Assembly: GCF_001514265.1 (NCBI RefSeq)
Contig: NZ_KQ949003.1
Coordinates: 62,001 to 126,000, forward strand
DNA length: 64,000 bases
Reading direction: 5' to 3'
From: Streptomyces resistomycificus
Lineage (GTDB): Bacteria; Actinomycetota; Actinomycetes; Streptomycetales; Streptomycetaceae
Below the pieces are notes generated by a model. The model saw only the letters and a list, made by a program, of their open reading frames with translations. It made no database searches and was not told the origin of the DNA. The position numbers and the translations under genes were made by a program. This document shows, in pieces, positions 42,206 through 50,959 of the stretch. Positions within the stretch are counted from its first letter, which is position 1, and the number at the start of each line of letters is the position of its first letter.

Positions 42206-42225
42206 GAATGAAAGCGCTTTAATTT
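42197..42225 (+). promoter_or_regulatory. Transporter promoter with LacI-type operator
   Basis: TTGACT (42197-42202), a 17-bp spacer and TAATTT (42220-42225) form a good vegetative promoter 36 bp before the permease GTG. The spacer and first -10 base hold AAAGCGCTTT (42211-42220), a perfect palindrome with the LacI/GalR core AAGCGCTT. Binding there would block polymerase. The LacI gene at 45922 in the same cassette is the natural candidate. Confidence 0.8.
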
Positions 42226-42260
42226 TCCCTCACTCCGACTTCGAGACGTGAGGGGGCCCC

Positions 42261-43232
42261 GTGGCCGCTGTACTACGGGAACGTGCAGGTACGGAGGAGG
42301 TCGGCACGGCTCGCCCACGGACGAGTGACCCGCTGCGGCGACGAAAACGCTTCCAGAGCAGGGGCCTGTTCCTGCTCATGCTGCCCGGCCTCGCCTACTT
42401 CCTGCTGTTCCACTACGGCGCCCTCGTCGGCAACGTCATCGCAGCCAAGGAGTACGTCCCCTTCGACGGCCTCTGGGGCAGCCCCTGGGTCGGCGTCGAC
42501 AACTTCCGCCGGATGTTCGAGGACGGCGCGTTCTGGGACGCGGTGCTCAACACCGTCTGGATCGCCGTCCTGCAGTTGGTCTTCTACTTCCCGGTGCCGC
42601 TCGGCCTCGCGCTGCTCCTGCACAGCCTGACCTGGAGCTCGGTGCGCCGCTTAGTGCAGTCGGTGGCGTATCTGCCGCACTTCATCTCGTGGGTGATCGT
42701 CGTCGCCCTGTTCCAGCAGCTGCTCGGCGACACCGGACTGCTCAACTCCTCGCTGGACGGCATGGGGTTGAGCACCGTCGACGTCATCGGCAACCCGGAC
42801 GCCTTCAGACCGCTCGTGGTCGCCCAGGTCGTCTGGAAGGACGCCGGCTGGGGCACGATCATCTTCCTCGCCGCCCTCGCCCAGGTCGACGAGCAGCAGT
42901 ACGAGGCCGCCGCGATCGACGGGGCCGGACCCTGGCGGCGCTTCTGGCACGTCACGCTGCCCGCCATCCGCCCGGTGATCGTGCTGCTGCTCATCATGCG
43001 GCTCGGCGACATCCTCTCCGTCGGCTTCGAGCAGATGCTGCTCCAGCGGGACGCGGTCGGCCCCGAGGCCGCCGAGATCATCGACACCTTCGTCTACTAC
43101 CAGGGCATCGTCGGCGGCGACTACGGATTCGCGGCCGCCGCGGGCCTGTTCAAGGGCGTCGTCGGCGCCCTCCTCGTCTACGCCGCCAACAAGGTCGCCC
43201 ACCGCCTGGGCGAACAGGGGGTCTACAAGTGA
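42261..43232 (+). CDS. Carbohydrate ABC permease, LplB/YteP type
   Basis: This 323-residue permease has about six spans: LFLLMLPGLAYFLLFHYGAL is the LplB-like first span, and EAAAIDGAGPWRRFWHVTLP is the EAA loop. The type matches B. subtilis LplB/YteP, which import complex saccharides such as rhamnogalacturonan oligosaccharides. GTG 42261 follows GAGGGGG. It is the first gene of the cassette and overlaps the second permease as GTGA. The basic N-terminal 35 residues are cytoplasmic. Confidence 0.92.
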   Translation: MAAVLRERAGTEEVGTARPRTSDPLRRRKRFQSRGLFLLMLPGLAYFLLFHYGALVGNVIAAKEYVPFDGLWGSPWVGVDNFRRMFEDGAFWDAVLNTVWIAVLQLVFYFPVPLGLALLLHSLTWSSVRRLVQSVAYLPHFISWVIVVALFQQLLGDTGLLNSSLDGMGLSTVDVIGNPDAFRPLVVAQVVWKDAGWGTIIFLAALAQVDEQQYEAAAIDGAGPWRRFWHVTLPAIRPVIVLLLIMRLGDILSVGFEQMLLQRDAVGPEAAEIIDTFVYYQGIVGGDYGFAAAAGLFKGVVGALLVYAANKVAHRLGEQGVYK

Positions 43233-44116
43233 GCAGCCACGTCCGGCCCGGCTGGCTGGAGAAGCCCAGGCCCCTGACCCAGGCCGCCAAGGCCCTCGCC
43301 CTCGCCGGGGTCGTCCTGCTGGTCTGTGTGCCGTTCCTCGTCATCGTCTCGACCTCGCTGGCCTCCACCGACGAGGTCGTGGCCAACGGCGGCTGGGTGC
43401 TGTGGCCGACCGAGCCCACGCTCGACGCCTACCGCGACATCCTCGACGGCGGCATCGTCACCCACGCCCTCGGCGTCAGCGCCGGCGTCACCCTGGTCGG
43501 CACGCTGCTCAGCCTCGCCTGCACGGTGACGCTCGCCTACGCGCTGTCCCGCCCCGGCGTCTTCGGCGGCAAGCCGGTCCTGCTCCTGGTCCTGTTCACG
43601 TTCCTCTTCCCGCCCGGCATGATCCCCAGCTTCCTGCTGGTCAAGGAGCTGGGCCTGCTGGACAGTTACGCCTCGCTGGTCCTGCCCGTCCTGGTCAACG
43701 TCTTCAACCTCGTCGTCCTGCGCGGCTTCTTCCAGGGCATCCCCGAGGAGCTGTACGAGGCGGCACGGCTGGACGGGGCGGGGGACTGGCGGGTGCTCGT
43801 CTCGGTCGTACTGCCGCTGTCCAAGGCCGCGTTGGCCGTGGTGGGACTCTTCTACGCGGTGGCGTACTGGAACTCCTGGTTCTACGCCTCGCTCTACCTG
43901 GAGAGCGACCACTGGCCCCTCCAGCAGGTCTTGCGCACCTATGTGGTGGCCGGTTCCGGGCTCACCGACGCGACGACCGGCGAGGGCACGGTCACCGCTC
44001 CGCAGACCGTGCAGATGGCGGTCCTCGTGATCGCCACCGTGCCGATCCTGCTCGTCTACCCGTTCCTGCAGAAGTACTTCACGAAGGGCGTGCTCACGGG
44101 CGCCATCAAGAGCTGA
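43229..44116 (+). CDS. Carbohydrate ABC permease, LplC/YtcP type
   Basis: This 295-residue inner-membrane protein has about six spans and the EAA loop EAARLDGAGDWRVLVSVVLP, matching the YtcP/LplC partner of LplB-like permeases. GTG 43229 overlaps the previous stop, so the two subunits are made together. The ATPase is missing, as usual for CUT1 systems, which share MsiK in Streptomyces. A block of tandem repeats separates it from the binding-protein gene. Confidence 0.92.
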   Translation: MSSHVRPGWLEKPRPLTQAAKALALAGVVLLVCVPFLVIVSTSLASTDEVVANGGWVLWPTEPTLDAYRDILDGGIVTHALGVSAGVTLVGTLLSLACTVTLAYALSRPGVFGGKPVLLLVLFTFLFPPGMIPSFLLVKELGLLDSYASLVLPVLVNVFNLVVLRGFFQGIPEELYEAARLDGAGDWRVLVSVVLPLSKAALAVVGLFYAVAYWNSWFYASLYLESDHWPLQQVLRTYVVAGSGLTDATTGEGTVTAPQTVQMAVLVIATVPILLVYPFLQKYFTKGVLTGAIKS

Positions 44117-44119
44117 GCG

Positions 44120-44186
44120 GTGATCCGGAGCCGTGATCCGGAGCCGAGCCGTGATCCGGAGCCGAGCGGCGATCCGGAGCCGAGCC
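44120..44186 (+). repeat. 18-bp tandem repeats after the permease genes
   Basis: One 13-bp copy GTGATCCGGAGCC (44120-44132) is followed by three 18-bp units (44133-44150, 44151-44168, 44169-44186) of the form GTGATCCGGAGCCGAGCC, with few changes. The copies start 3 bp after the permease stop. They probably spread by slippage. Confidence 0.85.
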
Positions 44187-44190
44187 GCAG

Positions 44191-44224
44191 CAAGAGCCCT
44201 GTCCGAACAAGAGCCCTGTCCGAA
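44191..44224 (+). repeat. 17-bp tandem repeat before the binding-protein gene
   Basis: CAAGAGCCCTGTCCGAA occurs twice without gap (44191-44207 and 44208-44224). The second copy runs into the ribosome site GAAAGGTG of the binding-protein gene. Confidence 0.85.
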
Positions 44225-44237
44225 AGGTGACCTGCCC

Positions 44238-45890
44238 ATGTCCAGCATGTCCCGACGTACCCTGCTGCGCTCCGTGGCCGCGGGCGGCGCCGCCGTCGCC
44301 GTCCCGGGTCTGCTGACCGCCTGCTCCACGAGCTCGGGCGACAGCGACGTCTCCAACGCCGGCAAGAAGCTCGCCCCCTGGCCCGCGTACCGCCCCACGA
44401 CCGCCGCTCCCAAGCCGGACCTGGCCCCCACCGACGCCGGGGTCCAGGCCGGATACACCGCCTACCCGTCCGACCTGGTCAAGTCCGTCGCGCGGACACC
44501 CGGCGACGGATCCACCGTCAAGGTCATGTCGGTGTCGTTCGGCACCCCGCCCAAGCCCGCCTCCGCCAACCGGTTCTGGGCGGCCGTGGAGAAGGCGCTC
44601 GGCGTGCGGATCGAGTACACGATCGTCTCCCAGGCCGACTACCAGAAGAAGATGGCCACCGTGATGGCCGGCGACGCCGACACCCTGCCGGACATCATCA
44701 ACCTGTTCTCCGGCTTCGTGCTGCCCCGCGAGGCGGAGTTCGTGCAGCGCCGCGCGGAGGACCTCACGCCCCACCTGTCCGGCGAGGCGATCGCCGACTA
44801 CCCCAACCTCGCGAACATCCCCACCCACGCCTGGCGCGACATGGGCCGCATCGGCGGCCGTCTCTTCGGTATCCCGCTGGAACGCCCGCTGCCCGGCTCC
44901 ACCCTCTGGCTCAACCAGGGACTGTTCGCCGACGCGGGCATGACGGAGGGCTGGAGCGCCGACGACTTCGCCGCCGTGGCGAAGAAGGCGACGAGCGGAC
45001 GGACGTACGCGCTCGGCGCCGCCACCGGCTCCCTGTTCGGCAACGCCGTGCACTCCGCCGCCCACAACGCGCCCCAGGAGTGGGCCGTCACAGGCGACGG
45101 CACCTTCCTGCCGGGCTGTGCCGACGAACGCTTCAAGGCGTCGATCGCCTTCCAGGCCCGGCTGCGCAAGGACGGCTCGTACCATCCGGACGCCACGTCG
45201 ATCTCCCAGATCGACCTGACCACCCTCTACTACAACGGCACGGTCGGCTCCATGCAGGACGGCTTCGGCGCCTACCTGCCCAAGTACCGTGAGTCGCAGG
45301 GCAAGCTGACGCCCGCGGCGGCCCTGCCCTACGGCGTCGGCGGTGAGCCGGGCGGCATCGTCGCCGCCCGCCGCTCCTTCGGCTACACCGTGCTGAAGAA
45401 GGCCAAGAAGGAGCGCGTCCAGCTGCTCCTTCGCATCCTCGACTACCTCGCCGCTCCCTTCGGCAGCCGGGAGTGGGAACTCGTCCACTACGGCGTCGAG
45501 GGAACACACTTCACCCGCGGGGAGGACGGCTCCCCGCAGCCCACCAGACTGGGCGAGGTGGAGAACAACACCAACCTCCCGCTGAAGTACCTCGCCGAAG
45601 GACCCCAGGTGCTGTTCGTGCCCGGCATGCCCGACGCCGTACGGGCCCTGCACGCCTGGCAGGTCAAGACCGTCCCGCACGCCGTCCGCAACGCCTCCTA
45701 CGGCCTGCAGTCCCGCACGAAGAACGCCCAGGGCACCACCCTCAAGGCACTCCTCGACGACACCGTCACCGGGATCGTCGCCGGGCGCCTGCCGCTGTCC
45801 GCATGGGACGGGGCGGTGAAGAAGTGGCGGGCCAGGGGCGGCGACAGAATGGCCGAGGAGTTCGCGAAGGACCACGCGGCCAACACGTGA
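44238..45890 (+). CDS. Carbohydrate-binding lipoprotein of the LplA type, Tat-exported
   Basis: This 550-residue lipoprotein has SRRTLLRSVAAGG, a twin-arginine signal, and lipobox LLTAC with C29, so it is probably folded before export. The length matches the large LplA/YtcQ binding proteins that pair with LplB/LplC permeases, rather than the 420-450 residues of ordinary sugar binders. Motifs such as YQKKMATVMAGDADTLPDII fit SBP_bac_1. ATG 44238 follows GAAAGG. Likely ligands are uronate- or rhamnose-containing oligosaccharides, an inference from LplA homology and from the DUF2264 gene nearby. Confidence 0.88.
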   Translation: MSSMSRRTLLRSVAAGGAAVAVPGLLTACSTSSGDSDVSNAGKKLAPWPAYRPTTAAPKPDLAPTDAGVQAGYTAYPSDLVKSVARTPGDGSTVKVMSVSFGTPPKPASANRFWAAVEKALGVRIEYTIVSQADYQKKMATVMAGDADTLPDIINLFSGFVLPREAEFVQRRAEDLTPHLSGEAIADYPNLANIPTHAWRDMGRIGGRLFGIPLERPLPGSTLWLNQGLFADAGMTEGWSADDFAAVAKKATSGRTYALGAATGSLFGNAVHSAAHNAPQEWAVTGDGTFLPGCADERFKASIAFQARLRKDGSYHPDATSISQIDLTTLYYNGTVGSMQDGFGAYLPKYRESQGKLTPAAALPYGVGGEPGGIVAARRSFGYTVLKKAKKERVQLLLRILDYLAAPFGSREWELVHYGVEGTHFTRGEDGSPQPTRLGEVENNTNLPLKYLAEGPQVLFVPGMPDAVRALHAWQVKTVPHAVRNASYGLQSRTKNAQGTTLKALLDDTVTGIVAGRLPLSAWDGAVKKWRARGGDRMAEEFAKDHAANT

Positions 45891-45921
45891 CGGGCCGCAG
45901 GCAACAGAGGAGACGCGGGGG

Positions 45922-46998
45922 ATGGACAACGACATGGACGAGCCCAGGCGGCGGGTCACCATCCGGGAGGTCGCCGAGCGGGCGGGCGTGTCGATGGCGA
46001 CCGCCTCCCGGGCGCTGAGCGGCAACCACCCCGTGCCCCCAGCGACCCGCGCGCGCGTCCTGCGCGCAGCCCGCGACCTCGACTACGTGGCCAACGCGCA
46101 CGCCCGCGCCCTGGCCGGCGGCGGCCGCAAGATGGCCGCCGTCGTCGTCCGCCAGGTCACCAGCCCCTTCTACGCCCAGGTCGCCGAGGGCGTCGAGGCG
46201 GAGGCCGCCGACCGGGGCTGGCTGTGCGTGGTCGGGGCGACCGGCGCGGACCCGCAGCGCGAGATGGAGTTCGTGCAGCTCATGCGGGAGGAGGGGGCCC
46301 GCCTGGTGATCCTGGTCGGCGGGGTCGTCGAGGACGACGCCTATCGCGAGCGGGTCGCCCACTACGCGCAGGCCCTGGACGCGTCCGGCGCCCGGCTGGT
46401 GCTGTGCGGGCGTCCGGCGCCGGACCCCGAGATCCCGGCGCTCGTGGTGGAGTTCGACAACGAGGCGGGAGCCCGGGCCATCACCGGGCACCTGCTGTCC
46501 GCGGGCCATCGGCGGATCGTCTTCCTCGGGGGCCTGCCGGGCAACACCGCGCTCGACGCCCGCGTCGCCGGGTACCGGGCCGCGCTCGCCGAACACGGGC
46601 TGGGTCCGGACGCCGCACATGTCGTCGACTGCGGCCTGGGCCGCGCCGCCGGCCTGCGCGCGATGGGGGAACTCCTCAAGGAGACACGGGAGTTCACCGC
46701 CGTTTTCGCCGGGGACGACATGGTCGCCGCGGGAGCGCTGCGCGCCATCGCCGACGCGGGGCTGCGGGTCCCCGAGGACGTGTCCGTCGTCGGCTACAAC
46801 GACATCCCGCTCGCCGAGGACTTCAACCCGCCCCTCACCACCGTCCGCACACCCGCCGAGGAACTCGGCCGGGCCGCGGTGCGGATAGCGCTGAGGGACC
46901 CCGGCAGCGCCGCCGGGAGCCACCACCTGCTGGGCACGCACATCGTCGTACGCCGCAGTGTCGCGCCGCCGGGCGCCGCGCAGGCGGCGCCGTCATGA
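45922..46998 (+). CDS. LacI-family transcriptional repressor
   Basis: This 358-residue regulator has an N-terminal helix-turn-helix (VTIREVAERAGVSMATASRA, residues about 12-31) with the usual hinge helix (VANAHARALAGG), and a periplasmic-binding-like effector domain (about 70-340, with VVGYNDIPLAEDFNPPLTTV). ATG 45922 follows GAGGAG at 45908. It lies in the cassette behind the binding-protein gene and most likely represses the 42.2 kb promoter through AAAGCGCTTT. The palindrome CAAGCGCTTG in the pectinase gene at 435 shares the core and could be a second target. Confidence 0.93.
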   Translation: MDNDMDEPRRRVTIREVAERAGVSMATASRALSGNHPVPPATRARVLRAARDLDYVANAHARALAGGGRKMAAVVVRQVTSPFYAQVAEGVEAEAADRGWLCVVGATGADPQREMEFVQLMREEGARLVILVGGVVEDDAYRERVAHYAQALDASGARLVLCGRPAPDPEIPALVVEFDNEAGARAITGHLLSAGHRRIVFLGGLPGNTALDARVAGYRAALAEHGLGPDAAHVVDCGLGRAAGLRAMGELLKETREFTAVFAGDDMVAAGALRAIADAGLRVPEDVSVVGYNDIPLAEDFNPPLTTVRTPAEELGRAAVRIALRDPGSAAGSHHLLGTHIVVRRSVAPPGAAQAAPS

Positions 46999-47086
46999 CA
47001 CCGCGGGTGACGGGTGGCCGGTCGCGCCGTTCCGCGCGCCCCGCGGGCCGTCTCACCCCCTCGACGGACGGAGGAACCGCCCCCGT

Positions 47087-48991
47087 ATGACCGCTTCGCA
47101 TGTGTCGCTCTGCGGCGACCCGACGCGTCTGCTCCCGCCCCCCGACCACCTCCTGTCCCCGGTGACCGGCTGGACCCGGGCCCACTGGGAGGCGATCGCC
47201 GACCGGCTCCTCGACGGACTGCTGCCCTACGCGACCCCGGGCCTCGCCCAGTACCGGCTGCCCGGACCGGCCAGCCACTCCGGGCCCTGGTCCGACGGTC
47301 TGGAGGGCTTCGCGCGGTCGTTCCTGCTCGCCGCCTTCCGCATCGCCGGCTCGGGCGGACAGGTGGCACCCGCCCTCATCGAGCGGTACGCCGCCGGACT
47401 CGCCGCCGGCACCGACCGCCACCACCCGGAGCACTGGCCGCCCATCACCGACCGGGCGCAGCCCATGGTGGAGGCGGCCTCGGTCGCCATCGCCCTGCAC
47501 GAGTCCCGCCCCTGGCTGTGGGACCACCTCGACGACACCGTGCGCCACCAGGTCGCCGACTGGCTGGGCGGCTTCGTCGGAGCCGACGTCAACGACTCCA
47601 ACTGGCGTCTGTTCCAGGTCATCACGGAGGAGTTCCTGGCCTCCGTCGGCGCCCCGCACGACCGCGGCGAGATCGACGCCGGGCTCGCCCGGCTGGACGA
47701 CTGGTACCGGGGCGGCGGCTGGTACACCGACGGCGACGGCCGGAAGTTCGACTACTACAACGCCTGGGCGCTGCACCTGTACCCCGTGCTGTGGGAGCGG
47801 ATCGCGGGCCCGCGCGCCGACGCCGGCACGGTGACCCGGCAGCGGGAGAGGCTGCGCCAGTTCCTCTCCGCCCACCAGCACTTCTTCGGCTCCGACGGCG
47901 CCCCCGTCCACCAGGGACGCTCCCTCACCTACCGGTTCGCGACCACCGCCCCGCTGTGGGCGGGCGCCCTCGCCGACGCCACCCCGCTGCCGCCGGGCCG
48001 CACCCGCCGCCTCGCCTCGGGCACACTGCGGCACTTCGCCGAGCGAGGCGCCCCGGACGAGCGGGGCCTGCTCACCCTCGGCTGGTACGGGCCCTTCCGA
48101 CCCGTCACCCAGCGCTACTCGGGCCCCGCCTCCCCTTACTGGGCGAGCAAGGCCTTCCTAGGCCTCCTCCTGCCCGCCGACCACCCCGTGTGGACGGCCA
48201 CCGAGGAGCCAGGCCCGGTCGACCTGACCGACACCACCCTCGCCCTGCCCGCCCCCGGCTGGCTGCTGCACTCCACCGCGGCCGACGGGATCGTACGGCT
48301 CGTCAACCACGGCAGCGACCGGCTCCCGCCCCCGCCCGCGCGTGACGAGGACAGCCCGCACTACGCCAAGCTCGCCTACTCCACCGCCACCGCCCCGGAC
48401 ACCCCGACGGGCCCCGACAACCACATCGCCCTGCTCGCACCCGACGGGACGCCGTCGCCGCGCGGACGCATCCGTCCAATGGGCGCCGACGGCCGTCGCG
48501 CCGCCTCCCGGCAGGACGCCGGCATCGAGACCGTCAGCGTGGTGCACGGCCCCTGGGAGGTGCGGGTGCACCGCGTCGACGCCCCGCCCGGCACCCCGGT
48601 GCGCGAGGGCGGCTGGGCGGTGGCCGACGACACCGCGCCGCCCCTCGCCCAGACCGGCCCCGGCCGCGCACTCGCCCGCCGCGGCGACGGCCTGACCAGC
48701 GCGATCGTCGGCCTGTACGGCTGGGGCGACGCCGCGGGGACGGTCGTACGCACCCTGGACGCCAACGCCTGCGGACGGCACTCGGCGACCCCCGTCCTCG
48801 AGGGCGCCGGCCCCCTCCTGGTCACCCTCGTCGCGCTCGGCGTGCACGCCCCGGCCACGGGAGTGAGCGTGTCGGTCGACGACGACGCCACCGTGGAGAT
48901 CCGCTTCCCGGACGGCACCCGGGAACGGGTGCCCCGTGTCACGCCCCGGCCAGCGTCACCGCCCGGTCCAGCGCCTGAAGGAAGGAGTTGA
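47087..48991 (+). CDS. DUF2264 family protein, probable glycoside hydrolase
   Basis: This 634-residue cytoplasmic protein has no signal peptide. It matches DUF2264: an N-terminal (alpha/alpha)-barrel-like half (about 20-360, with GPWSDGLEGFARSFLLAAF, NDSNWRLFQVITEEFL and GGWYTDGDGRKFDYYNAW) and a C-terminal beta-rich half. Some members are placed in CAZy GH154 with beta-glucuronidase activity (from memory). It would process imported oligosaccharides, consistent with a cytoplasmic location next to the importer and LacI genes. ATG 47087 follows GGAGGA by about 11 bases. Its final 53 bases overlap the end of convergent cobC. Confidence 0.82.
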   Translation: MTASHVSLCGDPTRLLPPPDHLLSPVTGWTRAHWEAIADRLLDGLLPYATPGLAQYRLPGPASHSGPWSDGLEGFARSFLLAAFRIAGSGGQVAPALIERYAAGLAAGTDRHHPEHWPPITDRAQPMVEAASVAIALHESRPWLWDHLDDTVRHQVADWLGGFVGADVNDSNWRLFQVITEEFLASVGAPHDRGEIDAGLARLDDWYRGGGWYTDGDGRKFDYYNAWALHLYPVLWERIAGPRADAGTVTRQRERLRQFLSAHQHFFGSDGAPVHQGRSLTYRFATTAPLWAGALADATPLPPGRTRRLASGTLRHFAERGAPDERGLLTLGWYGPFRPVTQRYSGPASPYWASKAFLGLLLPADHPVWTATEEPGPVDLTDTTLALPAPGWLLHSTAADGIVRLVNHGSDRLPPPPARDEDSPHYAKLAYSTATAPDTPTGPDNHIALLAPDGTPSPRGRIRPMGADGRRAASRQDAGIETVSVVHGPWEVRVHRVDAPPGTPVREGGWAVADDTAPPLAQTGPGRALARRGDGLTSAIVGLYGWGDAAGTVVRTLDANACGRHSATPVLEGAGPLLVTLVALGVHAPATGVSVSVDDDATVEIRFPDGTRERVPRVTPRPASPPGPAPEGRS

Positions 48992-50000
48992 CCGTCGCCC
49001 GGTCCCGCACCGCCAGCCGCAGCCACTCCTCGCCCAGACCGGGGAAGGTGTCCCCGCGCCGGACCGCGAACCCCAGGTCGCGCAGGTGGGCGCGGACAGC
49101 GGCGGCACGCGGCAGCCGCATCAGGACGAAGGGCCCCTCGGCCGGCCCCGCCACCCGCAGGCCGTCCGAGGCGAACTCCTCCAGACCGGCGACGAGATGG
49201 GCCCGGTCGGCGGCGACGCGGTGCGCCGCGTGGGCCGCCTCCGCCAGCGCGCGCGGCGACACGCACGCCTCGGCCGCCGCGAGGGCGGGGGTGGAGACGG
49301 GCCACAGGGGCTGGGCCCGCTCCAGGTCCGCGACGGTCTCCGGGGCCGCGAGGACGTAGCCGACGCGCAGCCCGGCCAGTCCCCAGGTCTTGGTCAGGCT
49401 GCGCAGGACCACCAGGCCGGGCACGTCCGTCCGCCCGGCCAGCGCCTCCCGCTCGCCCGGCACCGCGTCCATGAACGCCTCGTCCACCACCAGCGTCCGC
49501 CCGGGACGGGCCAGTTCGGTGATCGCAGTGGCCGGGTGCAGGACCGACGTCGGGTTCGTCGGGTTGCCGATCACCACCAGGTCGGCGTCCTCGGGGACGG
49601 CCGCGGCGTCCAGCCGGAAACCGTCCTCCTCCCGCAGCAGCACCCTGTCGACGGAGTGCCCCGCGTCCCGCAGCGCCGCCTCCGGCTCCGTGAACTGCGG
49701 GTGCACGACCACCGGCCGACGCACCTTCAGGGCACGCGCCAGCAGCACGAAGGCCTCCGCGGCGCCCGCCGTCAGCAGCACCCGCTCCACCGGGAGCCCG
49801 TGCCGCTGCGCGACCGCCGCCCGCGCGGAGCGCCCGTCCGGGTACGCGGCCAGCGAGCCGAGCGAGACGGCGATCCGCTCCCGCAGCCACACCGGGGGCG
49901 TGTGGGCGCGGACGTTCACGGCGAGGTCGGTGAGCGCCGCCCCGTCGTCCCGCACCTCGGCGTCACCGTGGTGCCGCAGGTCGTGTCCCTCAGTGCGCAT
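48939..50000 (-). CDS. cobC: CobC-like PLP aminotransferase / decarboxylase of cobalamin synthesis
   Basis: This 353-residue class I/II PLP protein has LLTAGAAEAFVLLARAL, VIGNPTNPTSVL (N-P binding motif), VVDEAFMD and SLTKTWGLAGLRVGY with the Schiff-base lysine. In cobalamin clusters this family makes the aminopropanol (threonine-phosphate decarboxylase) side arm or its precursor. The start, ATG 50000, overlaps the CbiX stop by 11 bp. Its 3' end overlaps the DUF2264 gene by 53 bp, showing the carbohydrate cassette reaches right up to the cob cluster. Confidence 0.85.
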   Translation of the reverse strand: MRTEGHDLRHHGDAEVRDDGAALTDLAVNVRAHTPPVWLRERIAVSLGSLAAYPDGRSARAAVAQRHGLPVERVLLTAGAAEAFVLLARALKVRRPVVVHPQFTEPEAALRDAGHSVDRVLLREEDGFRLDAAAVPEDADLVVIGNPTNPTSVLHPATAITELARPGRTLVVDEAFMDAVPGEREALAGRTDVPGLVVLRSLTKTWGLAGLRVGYVLAAPETVADLERAQPLWPVSTPALAAAEACVSPRALAEAAHAAHRVAADRAHLVAGLEEFASDGLRVAGPAEGPFVLMRLPRAAAVRAHLRDLGFAVRRGDTFPGLGEEWLRLAVRDRATVNSFLQALDRAVTLAGA

Positions 50001-50910
50001 GGGAGTGGGCGCCGTGGTGGTGTCCGTGGTGGTGACCGTCGTCGTCGGGGTGGAAGTGCGGCTGCTGCGGCAGCCCGACCTTGTCCTCGAACCCGGGCAG
50101 CGCGATCCGGTACACGCACGAGTCGCAGTTCATCCGCAGATCGCCCTCGACGGCCTCCGCATACCGCTCCATCACCAGGTCGAGCAGCTCCGGCTCCGGA
50201 CCGATCACGTCCGCCGAGTGCACCTCGACGTCCGGGTGGGCCGCCGCCCAGCCCTCGGTCTGCTGCCGCACCCGGTCCGGCAGGATGCCCGTGAACAGGA
50301 AGTACGGCAGGACGACGATCCGCTCGGCGCCCAGCCGGACGCACCGGTCCAGTCCGCTCGGCACGTCGGGCGCGGCCAGCGACACGAACGCCGTCTCCAC
50401 GCCCGCGTAGCCGCGGCCCTCCCACAGCAGCCGCGCCGCCTTGAGGACCTCGGCGTTCGCGTCCGGGTCCGTGGAGCCGCGCCCGACCAGCAGCACGGTC
50501 ACGTCGGCACGGTCGCCGGGCGTGCGGGCGCCGCCGCCGAGCGCCTCGTCCAGCCGCCGCTCCAGCACGGACAGCAGCGCCGGGTGCGGGCCCAGCGGGC
50601 GGCCGTACGCGTAGGTGATCCCGGGGTGCCGCTCCTTCTCGCGGGCCAGCGCCGCCGGGATGTCGCCCTTGGCGTGGCCGGCGGACACCAGCATCAGCGG
50701 GACGGCGGCGAAACGGCGTACGCCGCGCTCCACCAGCTCGGTGACCGCGTCGCCGAGCGGCGGCGGGGACAGCTCGATGAAGCCGCCCGCGACGGGCAGT
50801 TCCGGGTGGCGGCGCCCCAGCTCCCGGACGAAGTCACGGAACGCCTCGGCACCGGCGTCGTCCCGGGTGCCGTGGCCGGCGATGAGCAGGGCGGGCGGCG
50901 GGGTGGTCAC
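49990..50910 (-). CDS. cbiX: Sirohydrochlorin chelatase-like protein, CbiX, His-rich tail
   Basis: This 306-residue protein has two CbiX-type halves. The first begins LLIAGHGTRDDAGAEAF, and the second has VLLVGRGSTDPDANAEVL. After them come MNCDSCVYRIALPGFEDKVG and a His-rich tail containing HHHGHHHGAHSHAH. It inserts or delivers cobalt (or another metal) into sirohydrochlorin. The Cys motif and the His tail may store or pass on metal. GTG 50910 follows GGAGACATC. It sits between cobC and cbiG-cobJ on the same strand. Confidence 0.9.
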   Translation of the reverse strand: MTTPPPALLIAGHGTRDDAGAEAFRDFVRELGRRHPELPVAGGFIELSPPPLGDAVTELVERGVRRFAAVPLMLVSAGHAKGDIPAALAREKERHPGITYAYGRPLGPHPALLSVLERRLDEALGGGARTPGDRADVTVLLVGRGSTDPDANAEVLKAARLLWEGRGYAGVETAFVSLAAPDVPSGLDRCVRLGAERIVVLPYFLFTGILPDRVRQQTEGWAAAHPDVEVHSADVIGPEPELLDLVMERYAEAVEGDLRMNCDSCVYRIALPGFEDKVGLPQQPHFHPDDDGHHHGHHHGAHSHAH

Positions 50911-50959
50911 GATGTCTCCTTGGGATGCGAAGTGGGGTGGTACGGGCGGGCGTCGCGGT

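Noticed and set aside
44120..44224. CRISPR array.
   Set aside because: The units are directly joined without unique spacers and there are no cas genes; it is simple tandem duplication.
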